64,000 bases of DNA from CAZBJJ01 sp964492245. Its GTDB lineage: Bacteria > Spirochaetota > Spirochaetia > Treponematales > Breznakiellaceae. The translations under genes were made by a program, and so were the position numbers. The stretch spans positions 1 to 64,000 of the forward strand of contig CAZBJJ010000001.1 in the NCBI GenBank assembly GCA_964492245.1, written 5' to 3'. Positions within the stretch are counted from its first letter, which is position 1. Every line of letters starts with the position of its first letter. A model generated the notes under the pieces. The model ran no database searches. It was given only the letters and a program-made list of their open reading frames with translations, and had not been told where the DNA came from. Shown here one piece after another: positions 52,013-60,254 of this stretch.

Positions 52013-53287
52013 TTAAATTACCGTTCCTGGATATAAAATAGAATTTTTGGGAATAACAATTATACCATCGATAATGTGGTAATTGCCAAAATCGCCCTCG
52101 TGCCGCTCTAGGTTATCTATGCCTATTCGACAGCCTTCGCCCACGCGGGCATTTTTGTCTATAATGGCCCTTTTTATTATAGAGCCCTTTCCTATTCCAA
52201 TATCCGGTATTCTTTTGTCATAGTTAGTTGCCTTCTGTGCATCGCTTTCGTAGTAGTCGGCCCCCATACAGACAACGCCATTTAAACTGGCTCCAGATTC
52301 AATAATGGTTCTAATACCCACCAGCGAATTAGAAATTGAAGCATTGGTTATTATACAGCCTTCGCCAGCAATTGATTGATTCATATTGGAAAAATTCATT
52401 TTAGAGGGGGGTAAATTGCGCATATGGGTGTAAATAGGTGCCGCCTCGTCGTAAAAATCAAATTTGGGCCGCACACTGGTTAAATCTAAATTGGCCTCGT
52501 AAAAATTTTTTATTGTACCAATATCCTCCCAATAATCGTTGAAAATATAGGAATTGACCTTCATATGGCCAATTGCAGCGGGAATTATTTCTTTGCCAAA
52601 ATCGGTGTATTCGTTGTCGAGGCAGTCTTCCATTGCCTGGGCATTGAAAACGTAAATGCCCATCGAGGCCAGATAATCTTTTCCAGGGCTTTTAGCATTT
52701 ACATTGATTTCTTCGGGTATTTTAAAATCGCTAATATCTCTATCGGGACCAGGTTTTTCCATAAATTCAGTTATTTCATTTTTCTTATTTGATTTTAAAA
52801 TACCAAGGGCACTTGCGTCTTCGCGCAAGACCGCGGTGCTGGCAATAGTTAGCTCTGCTCCGGAGTCTATGTGTTTTTGGAGCAGATCTTTTAAATCCAT
52901 GCGGTATAATTGATCCCCAGAGAGAACTATATAGTGGCTGGGGTGTTGAGTGCGAAAATGAGTCATGTTTTTTCTTACCGCATCGGCCGTGCCCTCGTAC
53001 CAGCCAGAGTGTTCAAAGGTCTGTTCGGCAGCTAAAATTTCGACAAAGCCCTTAGAAAAAGTATCAAACATATAGGTGTGGGCTAAATGCATATGGAGAG
53101 AAGCAGAATTAAACTGAGTTAAAATATAAATTTGACGTAAATTGGAATTGATACAATTTGAAATAGGAATATCGACCAAGCGATGCTTTCCACCAAAGGG
53201 AACTGCGGGTTTGGCCCTATCCTTTGTTAAGGGGTACAAACGGGTACCCTTACCTCCACCTAAGACAATTGATAATACTTTAGACAT
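52013..53287 (-). CDS. glgC: Glucose-1-phosphate adenylyltransferase
   Basis: A 424-aa ADP-glucose pyrophosphorylase, the committing step of glycogen synthesis. The nucleotide motif GGGKGTRLYPLTKDRAKP is near residue 10, followed by PISNCINSNLRQIYILTQFN, LSGDQLYRMD, FMEKPGPD (sugar-phosphate site), ASMGIYVFN and the C-terminal left-handed beta-helix hexapeptides (IIKRAIIDKNARVGEGCRIG). It stands alone on the minus strand with an AGGAGGAG ribosome-binding site. Other glg genes are outside the window. Confidence 0.95.
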   Translation of the reverse strand: MSKVLSIVLGGGKGTRLYPLTKDRAKPAVPFGGKHRLVDIPISNCINSNLRQIYILTQFNSASLHMHLAHTYMFDTFSKGFVEILAAEQTFEHSGWYEGTADAVRKNMTHFRTQHPSHYIVLSGDQLYRMDLKDLLQKHIDSGAELTIASTAVLREDASALGILKSNKKNEITEFMEKPGPDRDISDFKIPEEINVNAKSPGKDYLASMGIYVFNAQAMEDCLDNEYTDFGKEIIPAAIGHMKVNSYIFNDYWEDIGTIKNFYEANLDLTSVRPKFDFYDEAAPIYTHMRNLPPSKMNFSNMNQSIAGEGCIITNASISNSLVGIRTIIESGASLNGVVCMGADYYESDAQKATNYDKRIPDIGIGKGSIIKRAIIDKNARVGEGCRIGIDNLERHEGDFGNYHIIDGIIVIPKNSILYPGTVI

Positions 53288-53380
53288 GCTGCTCCTCCTG
53301 TTGCCGAAGATTCAATTGAATATTGGCTTGAATCTTTAAATCAGTATAAGGCTTCTCTCAATTACTGTCTAATTTTTTTG

Positions 53381-53409
53381 TTGAATTTTTCATTTTTCTT
53401 TATTATTAT
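53381..53409 (+). promoter_or_regulatory. Predicted promoter giving a leaderless mrfA transcript
   Basis: TTGAAT (53381-53386), a 17-base spacer and TATTAT (53404-53409); seven bases after the -10 comes the A of the mrfA ATG at 53416. There is no ribosome-binding site. Confidence 0.5.
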
Positions 53410-53415
53410 TGAGCA

Positions 53416-55752
53416 ATGCACAAAAAAACTCTAGAAAACATCCTTGCATCTCAGGAGTTTTTTAAAAATATTGAAGTACATCGACATATACCAGCTCAAA
53501 AAGGTGTTTTCGCTCCCTTTCCCCAGGATGTGCAAGCTCAAGTTTTAAGCGCTTTCAATAAAAAGGGGGTTTTCCAGCTCTATAGCCATCAAAATGAAGT
53601 GTGGCAGGAGGTGCAAAAGGGAAATTCTACCATTGTTGTAACACCCACTGCCTCGGGTAAGACAGTTTGCTATAACCTGCCTGTGCTCGATGAGCTTATA
53701 AAAAACCCAGAATCTCGGGCTCTGTATTTATTTCCCACCAAGGCATTGTCCCAGGATCAACAGGCAGAGTTAAACGAACTTATCGTTCAGGGTGAACTGC
53801 CAATAAAGGTGGCCACTTACGATGGCGATACGCCTACATCGCTACGTGTTTCGGCGCGGGATAAGGGGCAAATTATTATTTCAAACCCAGATATGTTGCA
53901 CAGTGGTGTTTTGCCCAATCATACAAAATGGATACGTTTTTTTAGCTCGCTTAAATATATTGTTATTGATGAAGTACATAGCTATCGTGGTATTTTTGGG
54001 AGCCATGTGGCAAATGTTATCCGTCGGCTACAGCGTATCTGTCAGTTTTATGGCAGTAAGCCATTGTTCATACTCTGTTCGGCCACTATTGCCAATCCGC
54101 GCGAGCACGGCCAGGCACTCATTGGACAAAGGCTGTCCCTTGTGGATAAAAATGGCGCCCCACAGGGCCCAAAGGATATTGTGCTTTACAACCCGAAACT
54201 AATCGATGCGGTGCAGGGCATACGCCGAGGGCTCAGCAACGAGGGGCGGCGCTGGGCGGTACATCTTCTTAAACAGGGTGTAAAAACTATTTTATTTGCC
54301 CGCTCTCGCACAAGTACCGAGCTCATTGCCAGCTATATTAACGAGGCCCTGCACAATATGTATACAGACAATGATGGCATAAAGGTCTTTGCCTATAGAG
54401 GAGGCCTCCTGCCCAATGAGCGGCGGGCAATAGAAAAAGGGCTGCGCAATGGCGATATTATGGGCGTGGTATCTACAAATGCCCTTGAGCTGGGTATCGA
54501 TATTGGCAATCTCGATGCCGCAGTAATTGCAGGCTTCCCCGGCTCGTTTAGCTCTTTTTGGCAACAGGCTGGCCGCTCCGGGCGGCGGGGCGATACTGCC
54601 CTTGTGGTGTTTATTGCCAGTGCCTCTCCTTTAGATCAATATTTAATTGCCCACAGCGATTGGTTTTTTAATTCGCCAAATGAGGCCGCCCATATAAATC
54701 CAGACAATCCCTATGTTTTAAGCGATCATGTAAAATGCGCTGCCTTCGAAATACCCTTTAAAGATGGGGATGAATTTGGGCAAGAGCTCCAAACAATGCT
54801 GGCCTATTTACAGGAACAGGGAGTCCTACGCCATGTGCGCAGATGTTGGCACTGGGCAGATAGGGGCTATCCTGCCGAAGGTATTAGCCTGCGCTCTGCC
54901 AGCGAAGAGAATGTCGTTATTATCGATACCACTGCGGGGCGGGATACAGTAATTGGCGAGATGGATAGGCCAAGTGCCAAAGAGCTGCTTTTTAAAAATG
55001 CTGTCTATATCCACGGCGGACGGCAATATCTTGTCGAAAAACTCGACATACAGAACCGCAGGGCCGTCGTACGCGAAGAAAAACTGAATTACTACACCGA
55101 TGCCATTGTAAAACGCGATATAAAGCCTTTAAGCATAGACATAAGTCAGAGCTTAACGGAGGCAGAAAATGGGACCGCCATACTCCAGGCGACTTTGGGC
55201 GATGCCCTCGTGCGATCAGAAATTTCTAAATTCAAAAAAATCCGCTTTCATACCCACGAGAATATTGGCTATGGCGATATATATGTGGAAGAAGAGGAAC
55301 TGCACACGCGGGCCCTTTTTTTAATTTTCGACGAATCTTCTATTGCAGGTACCTTTTTTTCCTCTCTGCCTCCCCTTACCGTTGCCCGCTGTCTGCGGGG
55401 CCTGGCAAATCTTATTTCCCACATTGCGCCTCTTTGGCTTCTCTGCGATCCCCGAGACCTAGGCCATAGCGAGCGCGCGAAGGATGGGCATTTTTTAGCT
55501 CCGGCCCTCTTTATTTGGGATCGCTACCCAGGAGGGACGGGCCTGGTCGAAGCACTTTTACCTCTTTTGCCCTCGGTTTTTAGGGCCTCGCTGGAACTGA
55601 TTCTTGCCTGTAACTGTTCCCAGGGTTGCCCTTCCTGTATTGGTATCGAAGACGACTTTCTGCCCGAAACAGCTCTTCTTCCTAAAAAACTTTGCAAAGA
55701 GCTTTTACAGCTACTGGCAATGGCACAATCCACGGTGGATATATTACATTGA
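53416..55752 (+). CDS. mrfA: MrfA-type DNA helicase (DEAH box plus DUF1998)
   Basis: A 778-aa superfamily-2 helicase like Bacillus MrfA (YprA) and eukaryotic Hrq1, which act in a nucleotide-damage pathway for mitomycin C adducts separate from UvrABC. Motif I is TPTASGKTVCYNLP, motif II IDEVHSYRG, motif III CSATIANPREH, motif V/VI VVSTNALELGIDIG and QQAGRSGRRGD. The C-terminal DUF1998 has the four Cys zinc site CNCSQGCPSC and the partner region SSLPPLTVARCLRGL. The next gene is the mrfB-like exonuclease, so the pair is kept together as in Bacillus. Confidence 0.9.
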   Translation: MHKKTLENILASQEFFKNIEVHRHIPAQKGVFAPFPQDVQAQVLSAFNKKGVFQLYSHQNEVWQEVQKGNSTIVVTPTASGKTVCYNLPVLDELIKNPESRALYLFPTKALSQDQQAELNELIVQGELPIKVATYDGDTPTSLRVSARDKGQIIISNPDMLHSGVLPNHTKWIRFFSSLKYIVIDEVHSYRGIFGSHVANVIRRLQRICQFYGSKPLFILCSATIANPREHGQALIGQRLSLVDKNGAPQGPKDIVLYNPKLIDAVQGIRRGLSNEGRRWAVHLLKQGVKTILFARSRTSTELIASYINEALHNMYTDNDGIKVFAYRGGLLPNERRAIEKGLRNGDIMGVVSTNALELGIDIGNLDAAVIAGFPGSFSSFWQQAGRSGRRGDTALVVFIASASPLDQYLIAHSDWFFNSPNEAAHINPDNPYVLSDHVKCAAFEIPFKDGDEFGQELQTMLAYLQEQGVLRHVRRCWHWADRGYPAEGISLRSASEENVVIIDTTAGRDTVIGEMDRPSAKELLFKNAVYIHGGRQYLVEKLDIQNRRAVVREEKLNYYTDAIVKRDIKPLSIDISQSLTEAENGTAILQATLGDALVRSEISKFKKIRFHTHENIGYGDIYVEEEELHTRALFLIFDESSIAGTFFSSLPPLTVARCLRGLANLISHIAPLWLLCDPRDLGHSERAKDGHFLAPALFIWDRYPGGTGLVEALLPLLPSVFRASLELILACNCSQGCPSCIGIEDDFLPETALLPKKLCKELLQLLAMAQSTVDILH

Positions 55753-57104
55753 TAAAAACAGGGGACAATAGCCTAAAAGCTCGCCTTGCCCGCATTAAAG
55801 ACTCGAAAGTGCAAACATCTATTTCTGTACCATCTATTGAACCGCAAAAAATTACTGAGCCGGAAAAATCTAAAGCATCGAAGCCCGGCCCAGAATGGCA
55901 GGAAGTGGGCGATGCGGTATTCGAAAAAAGGGAGGATATAATTCTTCCCGTCCAATTTTTGCCCTCCCAAAAAACACCATCAAAACTGGACCCCGATTTC
56001 CTAAGCTGGGTATGGCGAAATACGGACTGTGCTCCAGACCCTTCGGATATCCAAACCGACTCCCTTTTGTTTTTCGATCTGGAGACAACGGGTCTTTCCA
56101 CCGGGGCAGGGGATATTGCATTTTTGGCTGGCCTTGCAAGGCTGGAAATTCACCAGGGCATTTCTAAAATACATATCAGCCAAATACTGCTTGGCGATTA
56201 TTATGGCGAAGAAGATTTTTTAAATTGTATTTTGAACAAGCTTGCATTGGATTCATCCGCCTTAGTTTCTTTTAATGGCAGGCGCTTCGACACGCCTCTG
56301 TTGCGTTCTCGCTGTATCATGCAGGGCCTGCGCCCCCCTATGTATCGCGAGCTGGATCTTATATACCCTGCACGGCGGCTTTTCTCGGACAGCTTGGCCA
56401 GCTGTAGCCAAATTAGCCTAGAAAGGTCCCTGTTAAATCTACAGCGCAAAGACGATCTACCGGGCTCCTTTGCCCCCGACGCTTGGCTCAATTATGTTAA
56501 AACGGGCAATGCCCAGCTTCTGTTGGAGGTGGCCACCCACAATGCATTAGACCTTCTCGGCATGTCCCTCCTGCTCTTTAAGCTGAATAGTTTTTTTATC
56601 GACCACCAAAACCTTTTAGGGCCCTGGCCCAAGACCGCCCACCGCTTAGCCTCTGTCTATCGCGAACTGGAAAAACAGGGGGGTAAAACCATGGGGTCAG
56701 AAAAAAAAGAGCAATATACCAAAAATCAGCTTTCTCTTTTAGTACTTGGCAGCGCATACCACCTGCCTTCGCGACTTTTACTTGCCCGCCACTACCGGCA
56801 ACACAAAAAGCTAAAAAGGGCCTACGAGATGCTTATCTGGCTATATGAGGATACCGATTTTTTAAGCCTACCTAAAAGTTTGCGCGCTATCAGCTTGCGT
56901 GCCCTATCCATCCTCGCCTTTAAATTGAATAATATCCAGATTGCCATTGCATGTACTGAGCAGGAAATTCTCCTACAGAAAGCTAATTCCTTAGAATTGT
57001 TGCGCGCACAGCGCCGCCTTAAACGCTATAAGGCTTTTCTAATAGTACATTCGAGGAAGAGCGTAATCTTGACTAAAATTGAAGGAAATAAGAAAATAGA
57101 ATGA
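55749..57104 (+). CDS. mrfB: MrfB-like DEDD exonuclease with TPR-like C-terminus
   Basis: A 451-aa protein. After about 95 low-complexity residues comes an RNase H-fold exonuclease: FFDLETTGL gives the first Asp and Glu, SFNGRRFDTPLLRS the second Asp, and VATHNALDLLGMSLLLF the last Asp, the DEDD set of MrfB/YprB. The C-terminal 140 residues are helical and TPR-like (YHLPSRLLLARHYRQHKKLKRAYEML in part). The most likely start is TTG 55749, overlapping the mrfA TGA; other in-frame starts lie inside mrfA. It is proposed to cut near adducts recognised by MrfA. Confidence 0.85.
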   Translation: MIKTGDNSLKARLARIKDSKVQTSISVPSIEPQKITEPEKSKASKPGPEWQEVGDAVFEKREDIILPVQFLPSQKTPSKLDPDFLSWVWRNTDCAPDPSDIQTDSLLFFDLETTGLSTGAGDIAFLAGLARLEIHQGISKIHISQILLGDYYGEEDFLNCILNKLALDSSALVSFNGRRFDTPLLRSRCIMQGLRPPMYRELDLIYPARRLFSDSLASCSQISLERSLLNLQRKDDLPGSFAPDAWLNYVKTGNAQLLLEVATHNALDLLGMSLLLFKLNSFFIDHQNLLGPWPKTAHRLASVYRELEKQGGKTMGSEKKEQYTKNQLSLLVLGSAYHLPSRLLLARHYRQHKKLKRAYEMLIWLYEDTDFLSLPKSLRAISLRALSILAFKLNNIQIAIACTEQEILLQKANSLELLRAQRRLKRYKAFLIVHSRKSVILTKIEGNKKIE

Positions 57105-57143
57105 AACTGCTCAAAGCATATTCAGAACGATGAGGAGAAGCCT

Positions 57144-58430
57144 GTGGGAAAGACCATAGCCGAAAAGATATTTGATGCTAAATTGGTAAACGAGCCCTTC
57201 GAAGGAGCCTTCGTTTTAAAACTCGACCGAGTGTTTTGTCACGAAATTACCACCCCAATTGCTATTAACGACCTGGTAGAGCGGGGAATGGACCGTGTAT
57301 TTGATCCCGATAAAATTAAGGCCGTTATCGACCACGTAACCCCCGCAAAGGATTCTAAAACTGCCGAGCAGGGGAAAATAATGCGTGAATGGGCTCGCCG
57401 CCACAATATTAAGGATTTTTTTGATATAGGCCGCAATGGTGTTTGCCATGCCCTCTTTCCCGAAAAGGGCTTTGTGCGCCCTGGTTTTACTATTATTATG
57501 GGCGATAGCCATACCTGTACCCATGGTGCCTTCGGGGCCTTTGCCGCTGGTGTAGGCACCACCGATTTAGAAGTGGGCATTTTAAAAGGCGTCTGCGCTT
57601 TTAAGAAACCTCGGACCATCAAATTTGTACTCAAGGGTAGCTTAAAGCCCGGGGTCTATGCCAAAGACGTGATTTTGGCGGTTATTCGCGAAATAGGCGT
57701 AAATGGCGCCACAAATTGCATTATGGAGTTTACCGGCCCCTTAGTTGATGCGATGAGCATGGAAAGCCGCATGACTCTTTGTAATATGGCCATCGAAGCA
57801 GGGGGGACCTCGGGGGTCTGTAATCCCGATGCAGTTACCGTTGAATATCTGTGGCCCTTTATTAAGGGCGATTTTGACAGCCCAGAAGCCGCTTTAAAGG
57901 AATATTCCCAGTGGTGCAGCGATAGCGATGCCGAATATGAAAAAGTATACGAGATGGATATGTCCGATCTCGAACCCCTTACCACCTGGGGCTATAAACC
58001 AGATCAGGTAAAAACGATACGGGAAATGGCGGGCACCAAGGTCGACCAGGTCTATATAGGTTCCTGCACCAATGGTCGCATCGAAGACCTGCGCGAGGCG
58101 GCGGCGGTGCTCAAGGGCAAAAAAATAGCCGATAGCCTGCGCGGTATTCTGGCGCCTGCAACCCCTGGCGTGTTTCAAAAGGCCCTTGCCGAAGGCATTA
58201 TTCAAATATTTATGGATGCCGGCTTCTGTGTTACCAATCCCACCTGCGGGGCCTGTTTAGGTATGTCCAATGGCATTTTGGCCTCGGGGGAGGTCTGTGC
58301 CTCGACCACTAATCGCAATTTCTTTGGGCGTATGGGCAAGGGGGGCACGGTGCATTTAATGAGCCCCGCATCGGCCGCCGCCACAGCCCTTACTGGCAGC
58401 ATTAGCAATAGCCACTTGTTTACCCTATGA
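57144..58430 (+). CDS. leuC: 3-isopropylmalate dehydratase large subunit (short LeuC/HacA type)
   Basis: A 428-aa aconitase-family enzyme with a [4Fe-4S] cluster bound by cysteines in GSCTNGRIEDL and NPTCGACLGMSNG. GDSHTCTHGAFGAFAAGVGTT is the family signature. The length and sequence fit the shorter LeuC/HacA group rather than the E. coli 466-aa form, so homoaconitase or citramalate-type substrates are not excluded; neighbouring leuD makes leucine synthesis the best guess. The start is GTG with GAGGAG 7 bases upstream. No leuA or leuB is in the window. Confidence 0.9.
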   Translation: MGKTIAEKIFDAKLVNEPFEGAFVLKLDRVFCHEITTPIAINDLVERGMDRVFDPDKIKAVIDHVTPAKDSKTAEQGKIMREWARRHNIKDFFDIGRNGVCHALFPEKGFVRPGFTIIMGDSHTCTHGAFGAFAAGVGTTDLEVGILKGVCAFKKPRTIKFVLKGSLKPGVYAKDVILAVIREIGVNGATNCIMEFTGPLVDAMSMESRMTLCNMAIEAGGTSGVCNPDAVTVEYLWPFIKGDFDSPEAALKEYSQWCSDSDAEYEKVYEMDMSDLEPLTTWGYKPDQVKTIREMAGTKVDQVYIGSCTNGRIEDLREAAAVLKGKKIADSLRGILAPATPGVFQKALAEGIIQIFMDAGFCVTNPTCGACLGMSNGILASGEVCASTTNRNFFGRMGKGGTVHLMSPASAAATALTGSISNSHLFTL

Positions 58431-58457
58431 CAAACAGATTTTTAACAGGAGCAATGT

Positions 58458-58982
58458 ATGATAAGCTTTAATGGGAAACTGCTTTTTTTAGACAGAAGCG
58501 ATATAAATACCGACGAAATTATTCCGGCAAAATATTTAACCGAATCCACCAAACTGGCTTTAAAGCCCTATTGCTTGGAAGACTTAAAGCTGGAAGGCTT
58601 CGACCCCAAAACCGACGTGCCCGGAAAGGCCGCCATTGTTACGCGTAGTAATTTTGGCTGTGGCTCAAGTCGCGAGCATGCCCCCTGGTCCTTAGAAGTG
58701 AACGGCATCCGCATGGTCATTGCCGAAAGTTATGCCCGAATATTCCGGCAGAATATGTTTAACTGCGGCCTTTTGGCCATCGAACTGAGTCCAGAACAAA
58801 TTGATGCACTATTTGCAAAGTTCGCCAATACCGAGGCGGGTGTCAAGCTCGACCTTGCCAAAAAAACATTGGAAGTTTTTAACAATACCGACAGTGCGGA
58901 ATACGCCTTCAAAATATCCCCCTTCGATCTAGAACTGGTAAAGGCTGGCGGTTGGGTCGCATATGCCGACGCCAATTATTAA
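58458..58982 (+). CDS. leuD: 3-isopropylmalate dehydratase small subunit
   Basis: A 174-aa swivelling-domain partner of LeuC. Motifs are DINTDEIIPAKYLTE, NFGCGSSREHAPWSL (substrate-binding loop) and FRQNMFNCGLLAIEL. Length matches the short LeuD group. It follows leuC by 27 bases with an ACAGGAGC ribosome-binding site. Confidence 0.95.
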   Translation: MISFNGKLLFLDRSDINTDEIIPAKYLTESTKLALKPYCLEDLKLEGFDPKTDVPGKAAIVTRSNFGCGSSREHAPWSLEVNGIRMVIAESYARIFRQNMFNCGLLAIELSPEQIDALFAKFANTEAGVKLDLAKKTLEVFNNTDSAEYAFKISPFDLELVKAGGWVAYADANY

Positions 58983-58996
58983 GGCTTGGAGATAGT

Positions 58997-59617
58997 ATGC
59001 ATTTAGTCTGTTTAGATTTAGAAGGCGTCCTGATTCCCGAAATCTGGATTGCCTTTTCTAAGGCCACCGGTATTCCCGAATTAATGCGCACCACGCGCGA
59101 AGAGAGCGACTACGACAAATTGATGGCCTATCGCCTGGACATTTTGAACCGTGAAAACTTAAAGTTAGTCGATATTCAAAAGGTAATTGCCAAAATGGAT
59201 GTACTAGAAGGGGCGCGAGAATGTGTCGACCGCCTTAAAGAAAAAACTCAGCTCATCATTTTAAGTGATACCTTTTTGCAATTTGCCCAACCTCTTATGA
59301 AAAAACTGGGCTACCCAACACTGTTCTGCAATTCTTTAATCGTAGACGGGCAGGGCCATATTACCGGTTGGAAGTTGCGCCAGAGCGATGGCAAACGCCA
59401 TGCGGTGCAAGCCTTTAAATCCATCAATATGAAGGTCTTTGCTGCCGGCGATTCCTACAACGATTTAAGTATGATTCAAAATGCGCACGCTGGGGCCCTT
59501 TTTAGGGCACCCGAAAGCATTGTCCAGGCCTTTCCCGATCTACCAGCCCTAAGTAGCTATAACGAGCTACTGGGCCAGATAGATGAGTTTTTAACAGGCC
59601 CTATTCGTGACGAATAA
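58997..59617 (+). CDS. thrH: ThrH, phosphoserine phosphatase/homoserine phosphotransferase
   Basis: A 206-aa HAD enzyme. The first motif is CLDLEGVLIPE, with Glu at the second acidic place of the usual DxDG, as in Pseudomonas ThrH. Motif II is LILSDTF, motif III K-rich (KLRQSDGKRHAV) and motif IV AAGDSYNDLSM. It dephosphorylates phosphoserine and can move the phosphate to homoserine. ATG 58997 gives the proper N-terminus with TTGGAGA upstream; it is 14 bases after leuD. The 3' end overlaps the convergent gene by 17 bases. Confidence 0.92.
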   Translation: MHLVCLDLEGVLIPEIWIAFSKATGIPELMRTTREESDYDKLMAYRLDILNRENLKLVDIQKVIAKMDVLEGARECVDRLKEKTQLIILSDTFLQFAQPLMKKLGYPTLFCNSLIVDGQGHITGWKLRQSDGKRHAVQAFKSINMKVFAAGDSYNDLSMIQNAHAGALFRAPESIVQAFPDLPALSSYNELLGQIDEFLTGPIRDE

Positions 59618-60155
59618 GTAAATTTTCCTGTACGGTCTGAATAAGGAGTTTAGCGGCTTTTTTGGCATCGGCCATGGGGACCGCTGCCTCTTTATTAAAT
59701 GTCTTTTCGAAGAAAATTCCCAGTGTTTCGAAAAGATCGGGGCGTCGATAAAATACAAGCGAAAAATTTATACCGGTGGGGCGGAGAATGGTAAAAGAGG
59801 AATAGGAATCCACTGCCTGTTTAGCCACCATCATTCGAGTTTGATTTTTGGCAGTTAAAATATCCAATTCGCTAAAGCGCATGGGAATTTGGTCCTCTTT
59901 TGTGCGCAAATAGGGCTCGACGGCCTTATTTGGGTACGAAGGGGGCTCTATTAAAAGATACAGACGCCTGCCATTTGTTTGAAAGGTCAGGCCCTCTTCG
60001 GTCAAATAAATGGACTTTACCCCAGAATAGGAGACTACTTCATACCGTGAATATGTTGAATTTGTACTAAAAAATGATGAAACAATATAGCCTTCGTCCT
60101 TTGGCAATTTGTCCTGTGTATATGCCTCGAATAAGTCCATTGCTTTGCTAGCCAT
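59601..60155 (-). CDS. Conserved hypothetical protein, 184 aa
   Basis: A cytoplasmic protein with a mixed alpha/beta pattern and no signal or membrane segment. The N-terminal half is strand-rich ('YEVVSYSGVKSIYLTEEGLT', GRRLYLLIEPPSYP), the C-terminal half is helical (YRRPDLFETLGIFFEKTF). GGAGGT stands before the ATG. It is monocistronic, between thrH and a TPR gene. I do not recognise the family. Confidence 0.6.
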   Translation of the reverse strand: MASKAMDLFEAYTQDKLPKDEGYIVSSFFSTNSTYSRYEVVSYSGVKSIYLTEEGLTFQTNGRRLYLLIEPPSYPNKAVEPYLRTKEDQIPMRFSELDILTAKNQTRMMVAKQAVDSYSSFTILRPTGINFSLVFYRRPDLFETLGIFFEKTFNKEAAVPMADAKKAAKLLIQTVQENLLIRHE

Positions 60156-60254
60156 TTATACCTCCAATATCTTTAGTATACTTGATGTTTAAGTAAATTA
60201 CAATTCAAAATTTAATCATTATAAAAATATCGATAATAAGGTTGGCTACAGCCA

